Positions 22,828 to 33,214 of a stretch of DNA of 64,000 nucleotides are shown here, piece by piece. Origin of the DNA: Heliopora coerulea. Its lineage: Eukaryota > Cnidaria > Anthozoa > Scleralcyonacea > Helioporidae. The DNA lies in NCBI GenBank assembly GCA_030142905.1, contig JASJOG010000071.1, positions 574,001-638,000 on the forward strand. The letters run 5' to 3'. The position numbers were made by a program, and so were the translations under genes. The notes below the pieces were generated by a model. That model had not been told where the DNA came from. It saw nothing but the letters and a program-made list of their open reading frames with translations, and searched no databases. The stretch's first letter is position 1. Each line of letters starts with the position of its first letter.

Positions 22828-23008
22828 ACAGGGATGGCGGAGCGGAATTACGAATGGAGGGGCTTGAGATAAAAATACAGCAATTTATATGCTTCTCTGG
22901 GAAATTGCACAACAAGTGTTTTAAAGCGTAGTTGTTTCAACATTACATTTGGAAAAAAGTGGGGGGCTACAGCCCCTGCAGCCCCCCGGCTCCGCCGTCA
23001 CTGCCCAA
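22828..23008. mobile_element. hAT-type MITE
   Basis: Inverted ends CAGGGATGGCGGAGC and GGCTCCGCCGTCACTG enclose about 150 bases, with a GC-rich stem (ggggggctacagcccc / gcagcccccc) next to the right end. Ends of the form CAGTGACGGCGGAGC are characteristic of hAT MITEs (family knowledge). No coding capacity. Confidence 0.65.
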
Positions 23009-23332
23009 AAGTGTTTCAATATCCAATTTTTTTTTTCCAGAAATAGGTTTTGAAAGCTCATGTTGTGCAAAAAGCTCCTACTAAAGTTCAGTTTCTACTG
23101 AGTTCAACTGCCAATAATATTTGGTGCTTTTTACATTACATGATTTCAGATTGTAGATTAGTCTACTTTGTTTTGTAAATTACTAAATTATTTGATCGCT
23201 TTCTCTTATTTGAAACATCTGTTCAACATGTGGTTCTATATTTGTGTAATACGGTGTTTCTCTTCGTATAAATTTGGTGTAAATGGAGCATTAAAGATGG
23301 GGTCTAACAGGATAGGCAGAGTCACCATAAAT

Positions 23333-24030
23333 TCATAGTAAATCCCTTGTAGGTGAGTAACTATAATATTCTAGGTTAGTCAGCAAACCAGATTCTGCCA
23401 GCATGCCACTGTCATGCTTTTTCTCTTCATAAGGGCCTGACAAGTTTGCAGTTAAACCATTTGAAATGACCACAGATTGGAACTTTATAGAGTGAATCCT
23501 TTTATGGCCATTGTACAAAATTGTCTGTTGCTGACTAGGTCGGCGCGTTGGTCTGACTATCCCATCCACAAAGCCCCAACAGTTTGGTAAAGGAGCACCA
23601 GCTTCATGGATTGCTTGAGTATACGTTGATAGATTGGCAGGAGAAAGCAGCAGTTACACGAAGCTTGTGAGACGATGACTATTTCCTTGATAAATAAGAT
23701 CCATCATGTGATTTGCAATTATACTGAGCTGAGATACTGCTCTGCCAAACTTTGGGATCATGTCACTATATCGGATACGGTATGCAAAACGCTTCAAATG
23801 AATACATACACAGGGCCTCTGTTCCATTCACGATCAGTCCGTTACAACATTTTACCTCATCTGGAATGCCCAGCAACTCTTGTAGTGTGCATATGTCACT
23901 CTTTTGAAAGCAAAACACTCTGCTTTGCATTCGGCCTCGCTAATCTCGTCCAAATCAAAAATGCTGTGCCTCCAGTAGGGAAAGTCTGGACAGGTTTAAA
24001 TCATACAGAAGAACAAAATCTTCGTCGTCA
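23333..24030 (-). pseudogene. PIF/Harbinger-like transposase relic
   Basis: The C-terminal piece (frame to about 23655) has the DDE_4-type signature: NCWGFVDGIVRPTRRP, then YNGHKRIHSIKFQS and HDSGMLAESGLL, covering the first catalytic Asp and the conserved Asp in the HDxGML block. The N-terminal part (about 23700-24030) can be followed in other frames (for example NGTEALCMY and RYSDMIPKFGRAV). Frameshifts and stops make it inactive. No flanking terminal repeats identified. Confidence 0.8.
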
Positions 24031-24433
24031 ATAATTTGCTAATCGTGACACAGAAGTAAACTATCTCTTATCGCTCTTAATTTCGGCATATCGATGGGAA
24101 GGCCTAATAAATCTCGAAGAGGAATGACTTACAGTACGTTGTACACTTGCTTAACAATCAATTTGTCGTCCCATGAAGTCGTGCTTGCGTAAGGCCCCTA
24201 TTATTGTTCTACGCCATCGAAAGTGAAATTTGAGATGCACGTCGTTACTATATCGACGGCTGTTTTGTAGACTATTTGCATGTCTCTCAAAACTTGAGAA
24301 ATCCTTGTAATATTTTCCATTTGAGAGTGAAATGACAAAACATTTCGCAATTGAAACTTGCTACGTATAGAACAGCAATCAATCTTTCTTTCTTTTTTGG
24401 CAAGTTGAGCTATACACTACATTTAGACCTTTA

Positions 24434-24510
24434 ATATTAACTTTTTCTTACGGGCCCAAATGTTCCTATGGCCCGAAGGCCAAAATGATGTCAGTCCGCC
24501 CCTGCGTCTA
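24434..24510. repeat. possible hAT terminus
   Basis: The minus strand reads GCAGGGGCGGACTGAC followed by a GGCC-rich hairpin (ggccttcgggcc), resembling hAT transposon ends. I cannot find the partner end, so this is a solo or degraded end. Confidence 0.35.
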
Positions 24511-24624
24511 TGATATCACCAGGCTTTCTCACGTGCACTTCGCATGCAACATTCAACTCAAGTAATAGATAATGATAACTTAGTTTTTCCAGTAAAAGTA
24601 AATTAGTTAAATTTTCGCGCAGCT

Positions 24625-24690
24625 CATTGTCAGTAATGAAGAGCTCTGACCCGAAACGTCCGGTTGTCTCTAATCTTCGCTATTTCATTT
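24625..24690 (+). repeat. possible Penelope-type terminus with degenerate hammerhead-like core
   Basis: AGAGCTCTGACCCGAAACGTC resembles the motif found near the ends of Penelope-like elements, which often carry minimal hammerheads. Here the CUGAUGA box is only approximated (CAGTAATGA), so a working ribozyme is unlikely. No Penelope RT or GIY-YIG domain is nearby. Confidence 0.35.
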
Positions 24691-24929
24691 CTGAATTCAC
24701 TCATTCTTCAGAATTTACATACTGCGGTAAAACACATGCAATCCATTTTTTCTTCCTTAATTCTTAAGTTAAATTCTAACTTTTATGTGAGGATAACAGA
24801 TATGTATATATTTAGATATCTTCTTCAAGAAACGTATAGTATCGAAGGCTCCAGGAAAACCAAAACAAAATCACCAATCACTATTTGATTTACAGTGCTT
24901 ATTGATCACCAAGTGTTAATATTGCATGT

Positions 24930-25303
24930 TAGGACAATAAATTCCTCTTTTTCATTTTGCTTGAGGTTCGGTGTATTCTTTCTATTCGTTGACGTCGTAG
25001 ATCTGATACGATCTATAACATCAACTTGAACGACGACCTCCTTTAAAATTTCTTCATTTAAACAAACCACGGCTTCTTCACCACCACGCTTGATACTTAT
25101 GGCTTGTTTATGGCTGCTAAAACGCTCCGATACTTCCAGAACGAATGCAGGCTTCGGTCGAGTTCAATCTTAACAGCTTTTTTTACTTTGCGAGTCGACG
25201 TCGTCTTTTTGACGTTAAAATCGTCTAAGTGACGTGAAATGTACAACGACGTAAGGTCCCATTGAGCTGCTGGAATAACACGAATGTAGTTCGAGCTTCT
25301 CAA
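24930..25303 (-). pseudogene. unidentified frame with one in-frame stop
   Basis: A 68-codon piece (25097-25303) continues after one TAA in the same frame for about 55 more codons of protein-like composition (for example RGGEEAVVCLNEEILKEVVV). Length and lack of repeats suggest a decayed coding exon, but I recognise no family. Confidence 0.35.
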
Positions 25304-27700
25304 AACAAGATATAGAAAAAGGTAACTGCTTAGATTGCCTTAGTATAATATCTTTTAAAGACAGAAGACTTTTCACTTTAGCAATAATCATGTGTCTATT
25401 TTCCTGTTATAATAGCGTGATGTATTTTCTTGACGTTTTTTTCCTGACCAGAGCAACGAAGGAAGAAGATCCATTGGAAAACTTTTCAGGAAAACATACT
25501 TTCCTGTGCGGAGAAAGTAAATGACGTTAGTAAGATACTTATTATAATGCCCTCAGTTAATATTCTTATCCATCTTGCAGCATTATTTTATTTTTTACAT
25601 GTTGTTTATATTGCCTCGTATCTTGTTCATTTTTGTCAATATTTCATCAGTTAAATATTCATTCCTCGTTCTTTTATACACGTTGCTCTTTATTAGAAGT
25701 TTTTAGAGCAAAAATCTACTCACAAGCTACTGGTCTAGAATATAAAGCGTATTACCAAGGTAGGGCAGTTATTGTGTGGAGACAATTAGGGCGATTATGT
25801 ATGGCTATGCTGATTATTAATCTGGACATTCGAGACACTGCAACCTATTTGGTTCATGAGTGGGCGGATATTTTTTGTATTCCCCGCTCAGACAGGGAAA
25901 ATTAGAAAGACCTATCAATGCCGGAAAATAATATTTTTGAAAAAGAATAAGACTTGAAAATACCCTTAACATTATTCAGGTGAAGAAAAGTACCTATGTA
26001 GAATAGATCTACTGAAGAAATTGTAAACTCAAATGAAATATCCGTCGTGAAAGGCTTTTTTTCAGCGTTCATTATACTTCATGAATGCAATATAACAAAC
26101 TACTTGTAGATCTCATTTGTCAGATCAGTTAAATTGAAATGTCGGAGCTCACGCTCAGTCAATCACAATTATATTATGACCTTCTAGGCAACCAAACATC
26201 TGGCATCATCTTCCTCACGGATTGCAAAACAAGCTCAGCTATGTTGTAAAGAATTATAACCGCAACAAGGATTGGTTCGGAATGAGCAGTATAAAAAATT
26301 GCCACAGGAAAACCCTGAGATACTGTATATGAATTCTTTGCATGCCGGTCCACCCACAAGGCTTGTTCTTCAGGATTTTATTAGAAACAGCTCGACAAAT
26401 CAAAATTGTAAGTTATAATATTGTTATAAAATTGCCAAACAAGCAAACCTTATTAATCCCGTTGCTTTAACCTCGTTCCGAAAACAGTGCGTTCACCGGC
26501 GTAGGGTCTGTGCAACGTCCCACCAAAACCAGTGTGCCCAAACCTAAGCTCTTAGTGTGTGGACGTTTTATTTTTTGCCATACGCTTGCAAAACAGTCCT
26601 GCGGCCTTTCATGTGGGAGTCGTCTCCCTGTCTTCAATGAAAATATAACCCAGAATCTCGTACTAAATGGACTGATTCGAAATTCTTCAAACATATTCAG
26701 TAGCTAATGGATTAAAAAGTTAAAGATTGACCGAAGGCCTTCTTTAACATATCCAGTGGCCCACGCAAGTAATACGTTTTCCAGACATTTTGTGTGTCGC
26801 TTGAATCCGCGACTCTGAAAATCTATGCCAATGCTCTACTTGCTGAAATATGAAACATCCTACCAGGGAACTTGGCCTAAGTTCTGCATTCAGTGTGAAA
26901 AGTTATTCTTGCTAATTAATTCAATATACTAAGTAATATTTGCATTAAAGCTCGAATCTCATTCAATTGTTTGCAATCGAAGTTTGTCACTTCGAATTTT
27001 GTTACAATGTTGTAGACTGGAAATGTTGTTGTTAATCTCAATATAAGCAATTCATTCTAGAACACCATTTCCCACCATTTATTCAGTATCCAGATATCAC
27101 AACCGGGCGTCTGTCAGCGATCTTCCAAGTTCGTTATGAGTGCAACATTTCATATGAAGCACCCTCGTAATTCAACGGCAGCTATTTTATCTGACTTAAA
27201 GCTTAAAGGCCACTTTCTCCTTTAAACCAATTTCTTCGTGCAAAGCGACTTTTTCCATTGTCTTGCGAGCTTTCGGCTGGACTTACTGATGGATCTATTC
27301 AATTAAATCGATGAAAAGTCGATTAGCGAGACAAAATTTGCTTAGTTAAAAAATGGCTTCAATTCCAATGTTTTCAGGATGTAAAATACTAGTGTGACTA
27401 GTACAATATACTAGTCAAAAATTCTCAATGCATAGAAATTAAATAAAACCTAAGATAAATATTGAAGAAGTAATTTTGTTTATATGGGCCAGCCTTTTCT
27501 CCCTAAATTGAGACATATGTATAATCAAGACTTTACCATGGCTTGAAAATATGGTAAAACGCAAAAAAATATTAGTTTATTTTCTCGACCAGGTGAAAAA
27601 TGAGTTCACCTAAATCTTTTATTGTCATCGAAAAACACCAACTACACCGATAGTAATATACTGATATTCTTTCATTTTATCACTTGAATGGTAAAAATCA
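25304..27700. other. intergenic, no gene recognised
   Basis: No supported protein. A minus-strand tRNA-like block at about 26790-26850 (AGTAGAGCATTGG, then GCGGATTCAAGCG) may be a SINE head. The last few hundred bases become very A/T-rich toward the virus-like element. I found no convincing terminal repeat at this edge. Confidence 0.45.
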
Positions 27701-27705
27701 TTTAA

Positions 27706-28024
27706 TTAAGGCTCTCTGTTAAATGTTTGTCCATTATGTTTTATTAATTGAACCTGTCTTAACTGAGCAAGAACTCTGTTTGTATCCTCGATGTCAATAT
27801 TAGCATCTGCTAACCGTTGTCTTAATTGCTGTATTCTGTCATTTTCTTTTACTTTATTCTGATAAAACGCGTGTTTTACCTTTGCTAATTCTTCTAGTGC
27901 TTTATTATGTCTCTTTATTTCAGCTTCAACCATTTTTATCAAAAGCTTTAAAAAGATAACCAGCTCCGGCAAAACTAACTGCATCAAATATTGTTTGTAA
28001 TAATGATCCTACTATACTTGCCAT
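27706..28024 (-). pseudogene. small membrane/coiled-coil protein, frameshifted
   Basis: From the ATG at 28024 about 32 codons give a hydrophobic N-terminus (FAGAGYLFKAF). After a frameshift near 27930-27950 the other frame gives a charged coiled-coil-like tail (EIKRHNKALEELAKVKHAF). A TATATA-rich motif lies just upstream of the ATG. No known function; probably a virion or membrane-associated accessory protein. Confidence 0.55.
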
Positions 28025-28039
28025 AATCTATATAATATA

Positions 28040-28273
28040 TTACATTTTAAATGGATCAACAGGTAGATACTTTTTATCCTGTGCCCATTTTACAATCATT
28101 GAGCTAGCTACAACTCCAACTGCCTACTTTGCTGTGTCTTTTAAAGATGATGCGTCTGTTAACTTTTCACCCAGGAGCTTCTTGGTTGCCATTGATAGAA
28201 CCACAACATCTCCTGCTACTAAAGCAGCGTCATAAACTTTGTTTATCAATTCTTTCTTGTTTACTGTTGTCAT
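28040..28273 (-). pseudogene. small hydrophobic protein, one in-frame stop
   Basis: A 77-codon frame with a TAG at codon 50. The N-terminal half is moderately hydrophobic (YDAALVAGDVVVLSMATKKLL), as is the part after the stop (AVGVVASSMIVKWA), suggesting a two-helix membrane protein. Position and spacing match the neighbouring genes. Function unknown. Confidence 0.5.
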
Positions 28274-28385
28274 AATGTGTATATACTATAGATTATATTT
28301 TATTCCATGGAAATACTTAACATGTCTAAATAATGCATTCTTGGATATGAATTTCCGTTTACAGTATTTACATCTGATGCGAATA

Positions 28386-29099
28386 TCAGGCATATAGTCG
28401 TTTAATTATTAGGTCATAGTCATTAGAAACTAAACATTTATAGCCATTTTCTTCATATCTCTCTATTAGCTGCTTCTGTTGGTCTATAATAATGCCATTA
28501 CACTGAGGGATTTTGAACTCTATACATAGACCATTATAATGCTTATGAAGATTTTGAATATACAGATCTGGTTGATCTTTCATATAACCCTTTTTAAACG
28601 ATTTGATGCGTTTGTCTTTCGTGTCTTGATTCTCTCCAAGTCCAGCTGTCATTAATATATCTGGATAAAATCGCCTACTGAACTGAACCACTTTAGTATG
28701 TAGGTCATATTCATCTTGTATTTTAAATGCCAATGTATTGGGGTTGTTGAACATCCTATAGTGTCCATACTTCCTTATAGATGGTAATACTTGATATAAT
28801 ACCCATTTTTGAAAATCTTTTGCACTCTCTTATTTAGAGGAGAATATCAATGCATAATGTCCGGGTTCTGATATAAATATTGCCTTCTGAACACCCCGCC
28901 GCGGTGGCGGGTATTCGAAAGTCCTCTTATATTCATCATCTACATGATTTCTAATAGCTTTGTCTGTATCTTTATAACCCAATGCCATTGCAACATCTTT
29001 TTCTTGAACCAAGAGTTGTTTAGCATCTATATGAGTATCAATTGAAACGTTTAGTTCCTTATTATCGAATTTCTTGAATGTGATTGACATATTATACAC
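28386..29099 (-). pseudogene. BRO-N protein fused to a VRR-NUC-like nuclease, one stop
   Basis: Residues 1-89 are a BRO-N domain (AMALGYKDTDKAIRNHVDDE and EPGHYALIFSSK). A TAA (28830-28832) follows, but the same frame continues with the usual BRO-N ending (FQKWVLYQVLPSIRKYG) and then a nuclease-like C-terminus with QPDLYI, CIEFK and DQQKQLIER, a PD-(D/E)XK/VRR-NUC pattern. One base change would account for the stop. BRO-N domains bind DNA in large DNA viruses; the nuclease fusion suggests DNA processing. Its paralogue lies next door. Confidence 0.78.
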
Positions 29100-29131
29100 T
29101 GTTATATAATATGACTTTATATAATTTTACT

Positions 29132-29773
29132 TTACTCTATGGAAATATTATTCTTAATGTGTTGAAAAATCTCATTTATTATATCAAATACATTAAATCC
29201 TTTCACATCTGGATTATACCTGATGAATTTACACTTAAGTTTTCTTTCGAAATATTTTTGCCTTCGTATCTTCTTTTTTAGATCTCTATGTTTATGACAA
29301 AATTCATCACATTCAACAGCTAATTTATGATCAAGAAAATACAAATCTATTCTATGTTTACTTATAGTATGCTGAAGTATCATATTTTCATCTCTGAATG
29401 CCTTCATAATATATTCTATGGTTTCTTGCTCCTTATAAAGTACTTTTTCACAAATATCTATGTCGAATGTTTTAGCAATATCAGCAGCTTTAGACATTCT
29501 ACTTTTCAATACTAATTGTTTTACTCCATTTTTATTTATTAGATTAGTATGGGGTTGGAAATTTTTAATGAACCCTTCTACATAATCCTTAAATTTTTCA
29601 TACTTTGTCTTATTATCATCATCTACATGGTCATTGATAGCTTTTCCTGGTCTTTTACGTCCTAGTGCTTTAGCCACATCATATGCTTTGAACCATACGT
29701 CTTCACCATCTGTATACGTTTCGATTGATACGTTGAAATCCTTATTCTCAAACGTATTGAATTTTAGTGACAT
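29132..29773 (-). CDS. BRO-N protein with C-terminal endonuclease-like domain
   Basis: An uninterrupted 213-residue frame. The N-terminal BRO-N domain (FKAYDVAKALGRKRPGKAI, about 29-46) is followed by a linker and, from about residue 120, a restriction-endonuclease-like domain: RIDLYF (Asp143), AVECDE (Glu154), then RQKYFERKLKCKFIRYNPD. This resembles the Vsr/DUF559-like domain paired with BRO-N or MSV199 domains in virus-derived genes. Upstream, TATATAACAG stands about 15-25 bases before the ATG, as it does in the neighbouring paralogue. Probable role: DNA binding and cleavage or repair. Intact while many neighbours are broken. Confidence 0.82.
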   Translation of the reverse strand: MSLKFNTFENKDFNVSIETYTDGEDVWFKAYDVAKALGRKRPGKAINDHVDDDNKTKYEKFKDYVEGFIKNFQPHTNLINKNGVKQLVLKSRMSKAADIAKTFDIDICEKVLYKEQETIEYIMKAFRDENMILQHTISKHRIDLYFLDHKLAVECDEFCHKHRDLKKKIRRQKYFERKLKCKFIRYNPDVKGFNVFDIINEIFQHIKNNISIE

Positions 29774-29838
29774 ATTAAATTCTGTTATATAATATATCTT
29801 TAAATGATGACTCCTTTAAGCCATCATATTCTATATTT

Positions 29839-30069
29839 TTAATCAATTGAATCGAGACTATTTTTGGGTGGCCTGTGATCAGTTCTTTCGATTTTGACTT
29901 TTTTAGGCTCCTCTTTAATAGTCTCTAGTTTTTTGGTCTCTCTTTCATAATCTTTTCTTGTGCAGTTCAGTGAACAAATTGCGACTGCTGTTCCTAAGAA
30001 TCCAAATACAAATCCATAATTGATTTCAAATCCAGAACTATCATTCTCTGACTCTATTTTATCACGCAT
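29839..30069 (-). CDS. small single-pass membrane protein
   Basis: 76 residues: an acidic N-terminus, one membrane segment (FVFGFLGTAVAICSL, about 20-35) and a long basic, lysine-rich tail. The start overlaps the region just after the stop of the upstream small gene (30078). Function unknown. Confidence 0.6.
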   Translation of the reverse strand: MRDKIESENDSSGFEINYGFVFGFLGTAVAICSLNCTRKDYERETKKLETIKEEPKKVKIERTDHRPPKNSLDSID

Positions 30070-30077
30070 TTTTCTCT

Positions 30078-30221
30078 CTATTTTGCAGTCTTGGAAGTAG
30101 CAGCTAAACGTTTACCAGCTTCTACTCTTTTAGGGTCTTTTTCATTTTTTAATTTTGTTATTTTAGGTGCCACTGATTCTTCATTTTTCTCTTTAGATAT
30201 TTTAGGTGTTTCTTGACTCAT
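30078..30221 (-). CDS. small basic protein (47 aa)
   Basis: An ATG at 30221, preceded by TACTATATAG, opens 47 codons, very lysine-rich, ending in NEKDPKRVEAGKRLAATSK. It is placed between two other small genes on the same strand with 8 bases before the next start, so it is likely a real gene although short. Possibly a nucleic-acid-binding or core peptide (inference). Confidence 0.5.
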   Translation of the reverse strand: MSQETPKISKEKNEESVAPKITKLKNEKDPKRVEAGKRLAATSKTAK

Positions 30222-30307
30222 CTATATAGTAATGCATATTTTATTTACAGATTATCTATAAGACATCTATGAGATCATATTTGAGACATCTGTGAGATAG
30301 TCTGCAA

Positions 30308-30450
30308 GTCAACCACCACCTCTTTTATCACTTGGCTTATGTGGTTTTGGTTGATTCTCTAAATGTTGTCTATTGAGATCATGTAGCACACACTGTCTAT
30401 CTCTATTGTCGTCTTTTACAACAACGTACAAAATCTCTGATTCTTTTGAA
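30308..30450 (-). pseudogene. short hydrophilic frame without start
   Basis: About 47 codons of coding-like, polar sequence (VVVKDDNRDRQCVLHDL, ending KPSDKRGGG) without an ATG in frame. An ATG at about 30466 lies in another frame. Probably a frameshifted small gene of the element. Confidence 0.35.
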
Positions 30451-30598
30451 AATATTCCTTAATTTAGGATTCATTATATATTACATTATATATCATTTCT
30501 TGTTTTTCCTACTGTATAAATATATCAATGAACCACCAATTATTTAATATAAATGATCACCAATGAAAATTAAACCTTTACTGGAGGCTTCTTCTATA

Positions 30599-31282
30599 TC
30601 AGTCCACGGTATGACATCTCTTTTTTTCTGCAGGAGTTAATTTTTCTGCTTTTCTTTGTTTATGTTTGTCATCGCGTACAGCACCTGATCCACTGCGTTT
30701 TAGACCGAGAGATAAACCAGTTACTAGAATAATTATTGTTAATCCAATTGCTGTTGCTATTCCTGATCTTTTTGATATTTTATCTCTCAGTATTTTTTGC
30801 CAATTATCATAATGGTATCGTATATCGCCAACTATTTGATATGATTCGTTTTGATCGGCTATATCACCATTAGTTGTCTTAAATCTTCTGACTGGTCGGA
30901 CTTTTACATCATTTTCATTATAAAAAGGCTCACCATAATATTCGATTTCGTAATTTGTTACACCTTCACTCAATGTTTTTTTCAATTGTGAAATCTTGTT
31001 TTTCCATCGAATATTTAATTAATCCCGTACTGTAGATACTCTCTCTATAGTTAGAATGTCTTCAATGAATAAAGCTATATTTTTGCCATCATGTGAGCGA
31101 TCTCCAAAAATCTTATTTAATAGTTCATTTTTATCTTCCGCTTTGTTTAATGGTAAACTTGAAAATTCTAATAATCCAGTCTCTTCTGTTTTACCACCAC
31201 CGAAATTTCTCTCTTCTTCTTCCAGCTCCTGTTCTTCTTGTATCCAGCTATTATCACGATCTCGTAACTCATATTTTTCCAT
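30599..31282 (-). pseudogene. single-pass membrane protein, interrupted by one stop
   Basis: Two open pieces (31019-31282 and 30599-30985) lie in the same frame, separated by one TAA and a stretch that stays open, so they were probably one gene of about 228 codons. The N-terminal part is acidic; the C-terminal part has one membrane helix (GIATAIGLTIIILVTGLSLGL in two steps) and a basic tail. The start ATG overlaps the stop of the upstream gene as TAATG (31280-31284). Possible virion membrane or maturation factor; function unknown. Confidence 0.55.
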
Positions 31283-31755
31283 TATATTTTAGAGTATAAT
31301 TCATCATATTTTTTACTCACTCCATTGATAGAGTGGCATAAATCAGTAACAATATCATCGATTATTTTTAGATTACTCAGTAATAGCGATTAATCTTATG
31401 GTATACCAGGCAAATATGATTTCAACTGTGTTAGAATTTCTTGATATGATGTGCAAGCGAATCTACATATATCTGTCTTAGTTTTGATATTACTTTTTGA
31501 TAAACTTTTGTGGGTTAATATACCTTGACCGCTAATACATCCTAAAATAATAGGATTCAAAGTGATAGTACCAGTTACTCTTAACCCTAGACTTACCATA
31601 TTCACAGACAGATTTACTTTCTTCAGTTTCTTGTACTTCCATTTATAACACGTGTATAGCTTGTGGTAGTACACCTACCATTGCTTAAGTTTCATAATCT
31701 CTTCATCTGATAAATCCTCGCTGACGTAATTAAAATTGATACAGTTTTTCTTCAT
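31282..31755 (-). pseudogene. conserved-looking helical protein, three in-frame stops
   Basis: A single frame of about 157 codons carrying TAG at about 31676 and two TAA near 31390-31398. Pieces before, between and after the stops read as one continuous protein: DLSDEEIMKLKQW, then a basic YKWKYKKLKK region, a hydrophobic TITLNPIILGCISGQGILTH segment, and NLKIIDDIVTDLC at the end. A membrane-associated or adaptor role is possible; family function unknown to me. Confidence 0.6.
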
Positions 31756-31772
31756 ATATTTTTGGACTATAT

Positions 31773-32811
31773 TTAATAGTCAAAATCATCATGGTCAATA
31801 TCAAACCAATTGCTAAGTACGTGATGATGTAGTAGAATGTCTTTTTGAGCTATCTATTTATCTTCGTATAAAGCAAAAAATGCTATATCACCTAACAGAG
31901 GGGCGACACCATTTCAATTTAGGCCACCTAATGTCATCTGTTTTGAACCAGTTGTACGTTTACTCTCAAAATTAGCAAGCTTCTTACCATTACAATACAC
32001 TGAACTGTTATTACCAGCTGGTGTTGTATAGTTATCCCAATGTACTGATAAGCATATCCATTTGTTTATCTCTCGAGGATTTGCCTTCGTCTTATAAGCA
32101 CCTATAGGATATTTACGTGAAACAGGATTGCTACCAATAACATTGAAATTATTTTTATCACCCGACACGATTAATTCACTATTTGGACTGAAAGATCTAA
32201 ATTTATCATATCCTCAATTATAATCTCCGAAGAGACCATTCCTCACCCAATACGTATTCGCAAAAAATGATTTTAATCCATATACGATGAAGATATTAAC
32301 AATGCTCTTTGATCCACTAACTGTATTTAAATTCATATCACTAACCATACGTTTTTGATCCGTCAAACTTTAGAAGACATCTATAATTGATTCTTTCAGA
32401 TTACGTACTAAATGTAGGTTCTAAATTTGTGGTGTTTTAAGCAGCATCATTACCTTGAATTGTCTGATCTATTACCTAACATACTTTCTCTGTTGTGGCA
32501 TCATAAATCAACACACAATTATTTATCCCTTTATCAAACCTATATACACAAGAACTATAATTTTTTAAAATACTCCCATAGAAGAGTTTCAGATAGCTGT
32601 TTTCTGAAGTCAGTTATTGTTACAAACTTATCGTCTGTATATTTCTTTCCAATAAGCTGATCATCAAAAATAGGATCAGGATTTCCTCTAATGGCCAATA
32701 GATTCATATGTATATCACCCTTCATAGTTCCTTCATTTATAGATAGCTTATCAGCGTTAAGCTTTCGATTTCTTCTTGTGTTTTATCAGTATAACCATAA
32801 AATAAAGACAT
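31773..32811 (-). pseudogene. fibre/attachment candidate with LamG-like C-terminus, broken
   Basis: The start (ATG at 32811, after ATATAATATAGAAA) and about 18 codons are in one frame; later parts shift frames several times. The C-terminal 31914-32168 frame and its continuation to 31773 have a concanavalin/LamG-like pattern (KWICLSVHWDNY, SVYCNGKKLANF, DIAFFALYED). In virus-like elements such sandwich domains sit on surface proteins, so a fibre or attachment role is an inference. Multiple frameshifts and stops: not functional. Confidence 0.55.
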
Positions 32812-32819
32812 TTTCTATA

Positions 32820-33201
32820 TTATATGATATATTTTGTTATAAAATACATTGTTATTCCTGACACAGCAAATAATAGTATTAAATCATTTTCATCATCGGT
32901 CTTTTTTTCTTTTTCTTCTTTTTTTTTTTTCTGTGCTGAATGGGTTTTCTTTGAGTACTGTCACTTGGTGTTCCTTATTTGGTTTTTCATCCCTTAAAAT
33001 TTCCATTTGTGGCTGTTTAATAGGCGCCCTATTTATATCCTTATTTAAACCAAATTTCATATTCTCATTAGATACTTTCAGTTTATTGTTATACCCTGGA
33101 ACTGGTTTGTTTAATAAGATTAGATTGCTTTGCAACAACCATAGAGAGGGACTAATAGCGACATTAAGAACCACACTGGTGTCAGTCACTGCTTGATTCA
33201 T
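32820..33201 (-). pseudogene. basic protein with C-terminal membrane anchor, frameshifted
   Basis: A 102-codon frame (32893-33201) ends in a run of lysine/arginine codons at a poly-T tract. Just after the tract another frame gives DDENDLILLFAVSGITMYFI and a stop, a C-terminal anchor. Slippage in the homopolymer is the likely break. Function unknown. Confidence 0.45.
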
Positions 33202-33214
33202 ATTGTTTATTCAA

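Noticed and set aside
26790..26850. A complete tRNA gene on the minus strand
   Set aside because: The boxes are only approximate and the acceptor stem does not pair, so at most this is a SINE head.
28830..31398. Alternative genetic code with reassigned TAA/TAG in the virus-like element
   Set aside because: In-frame stops are scattered, coexist with frameshifts in many genes, and the intact genes use ordinary stops. Simple decay explains the pattern better.
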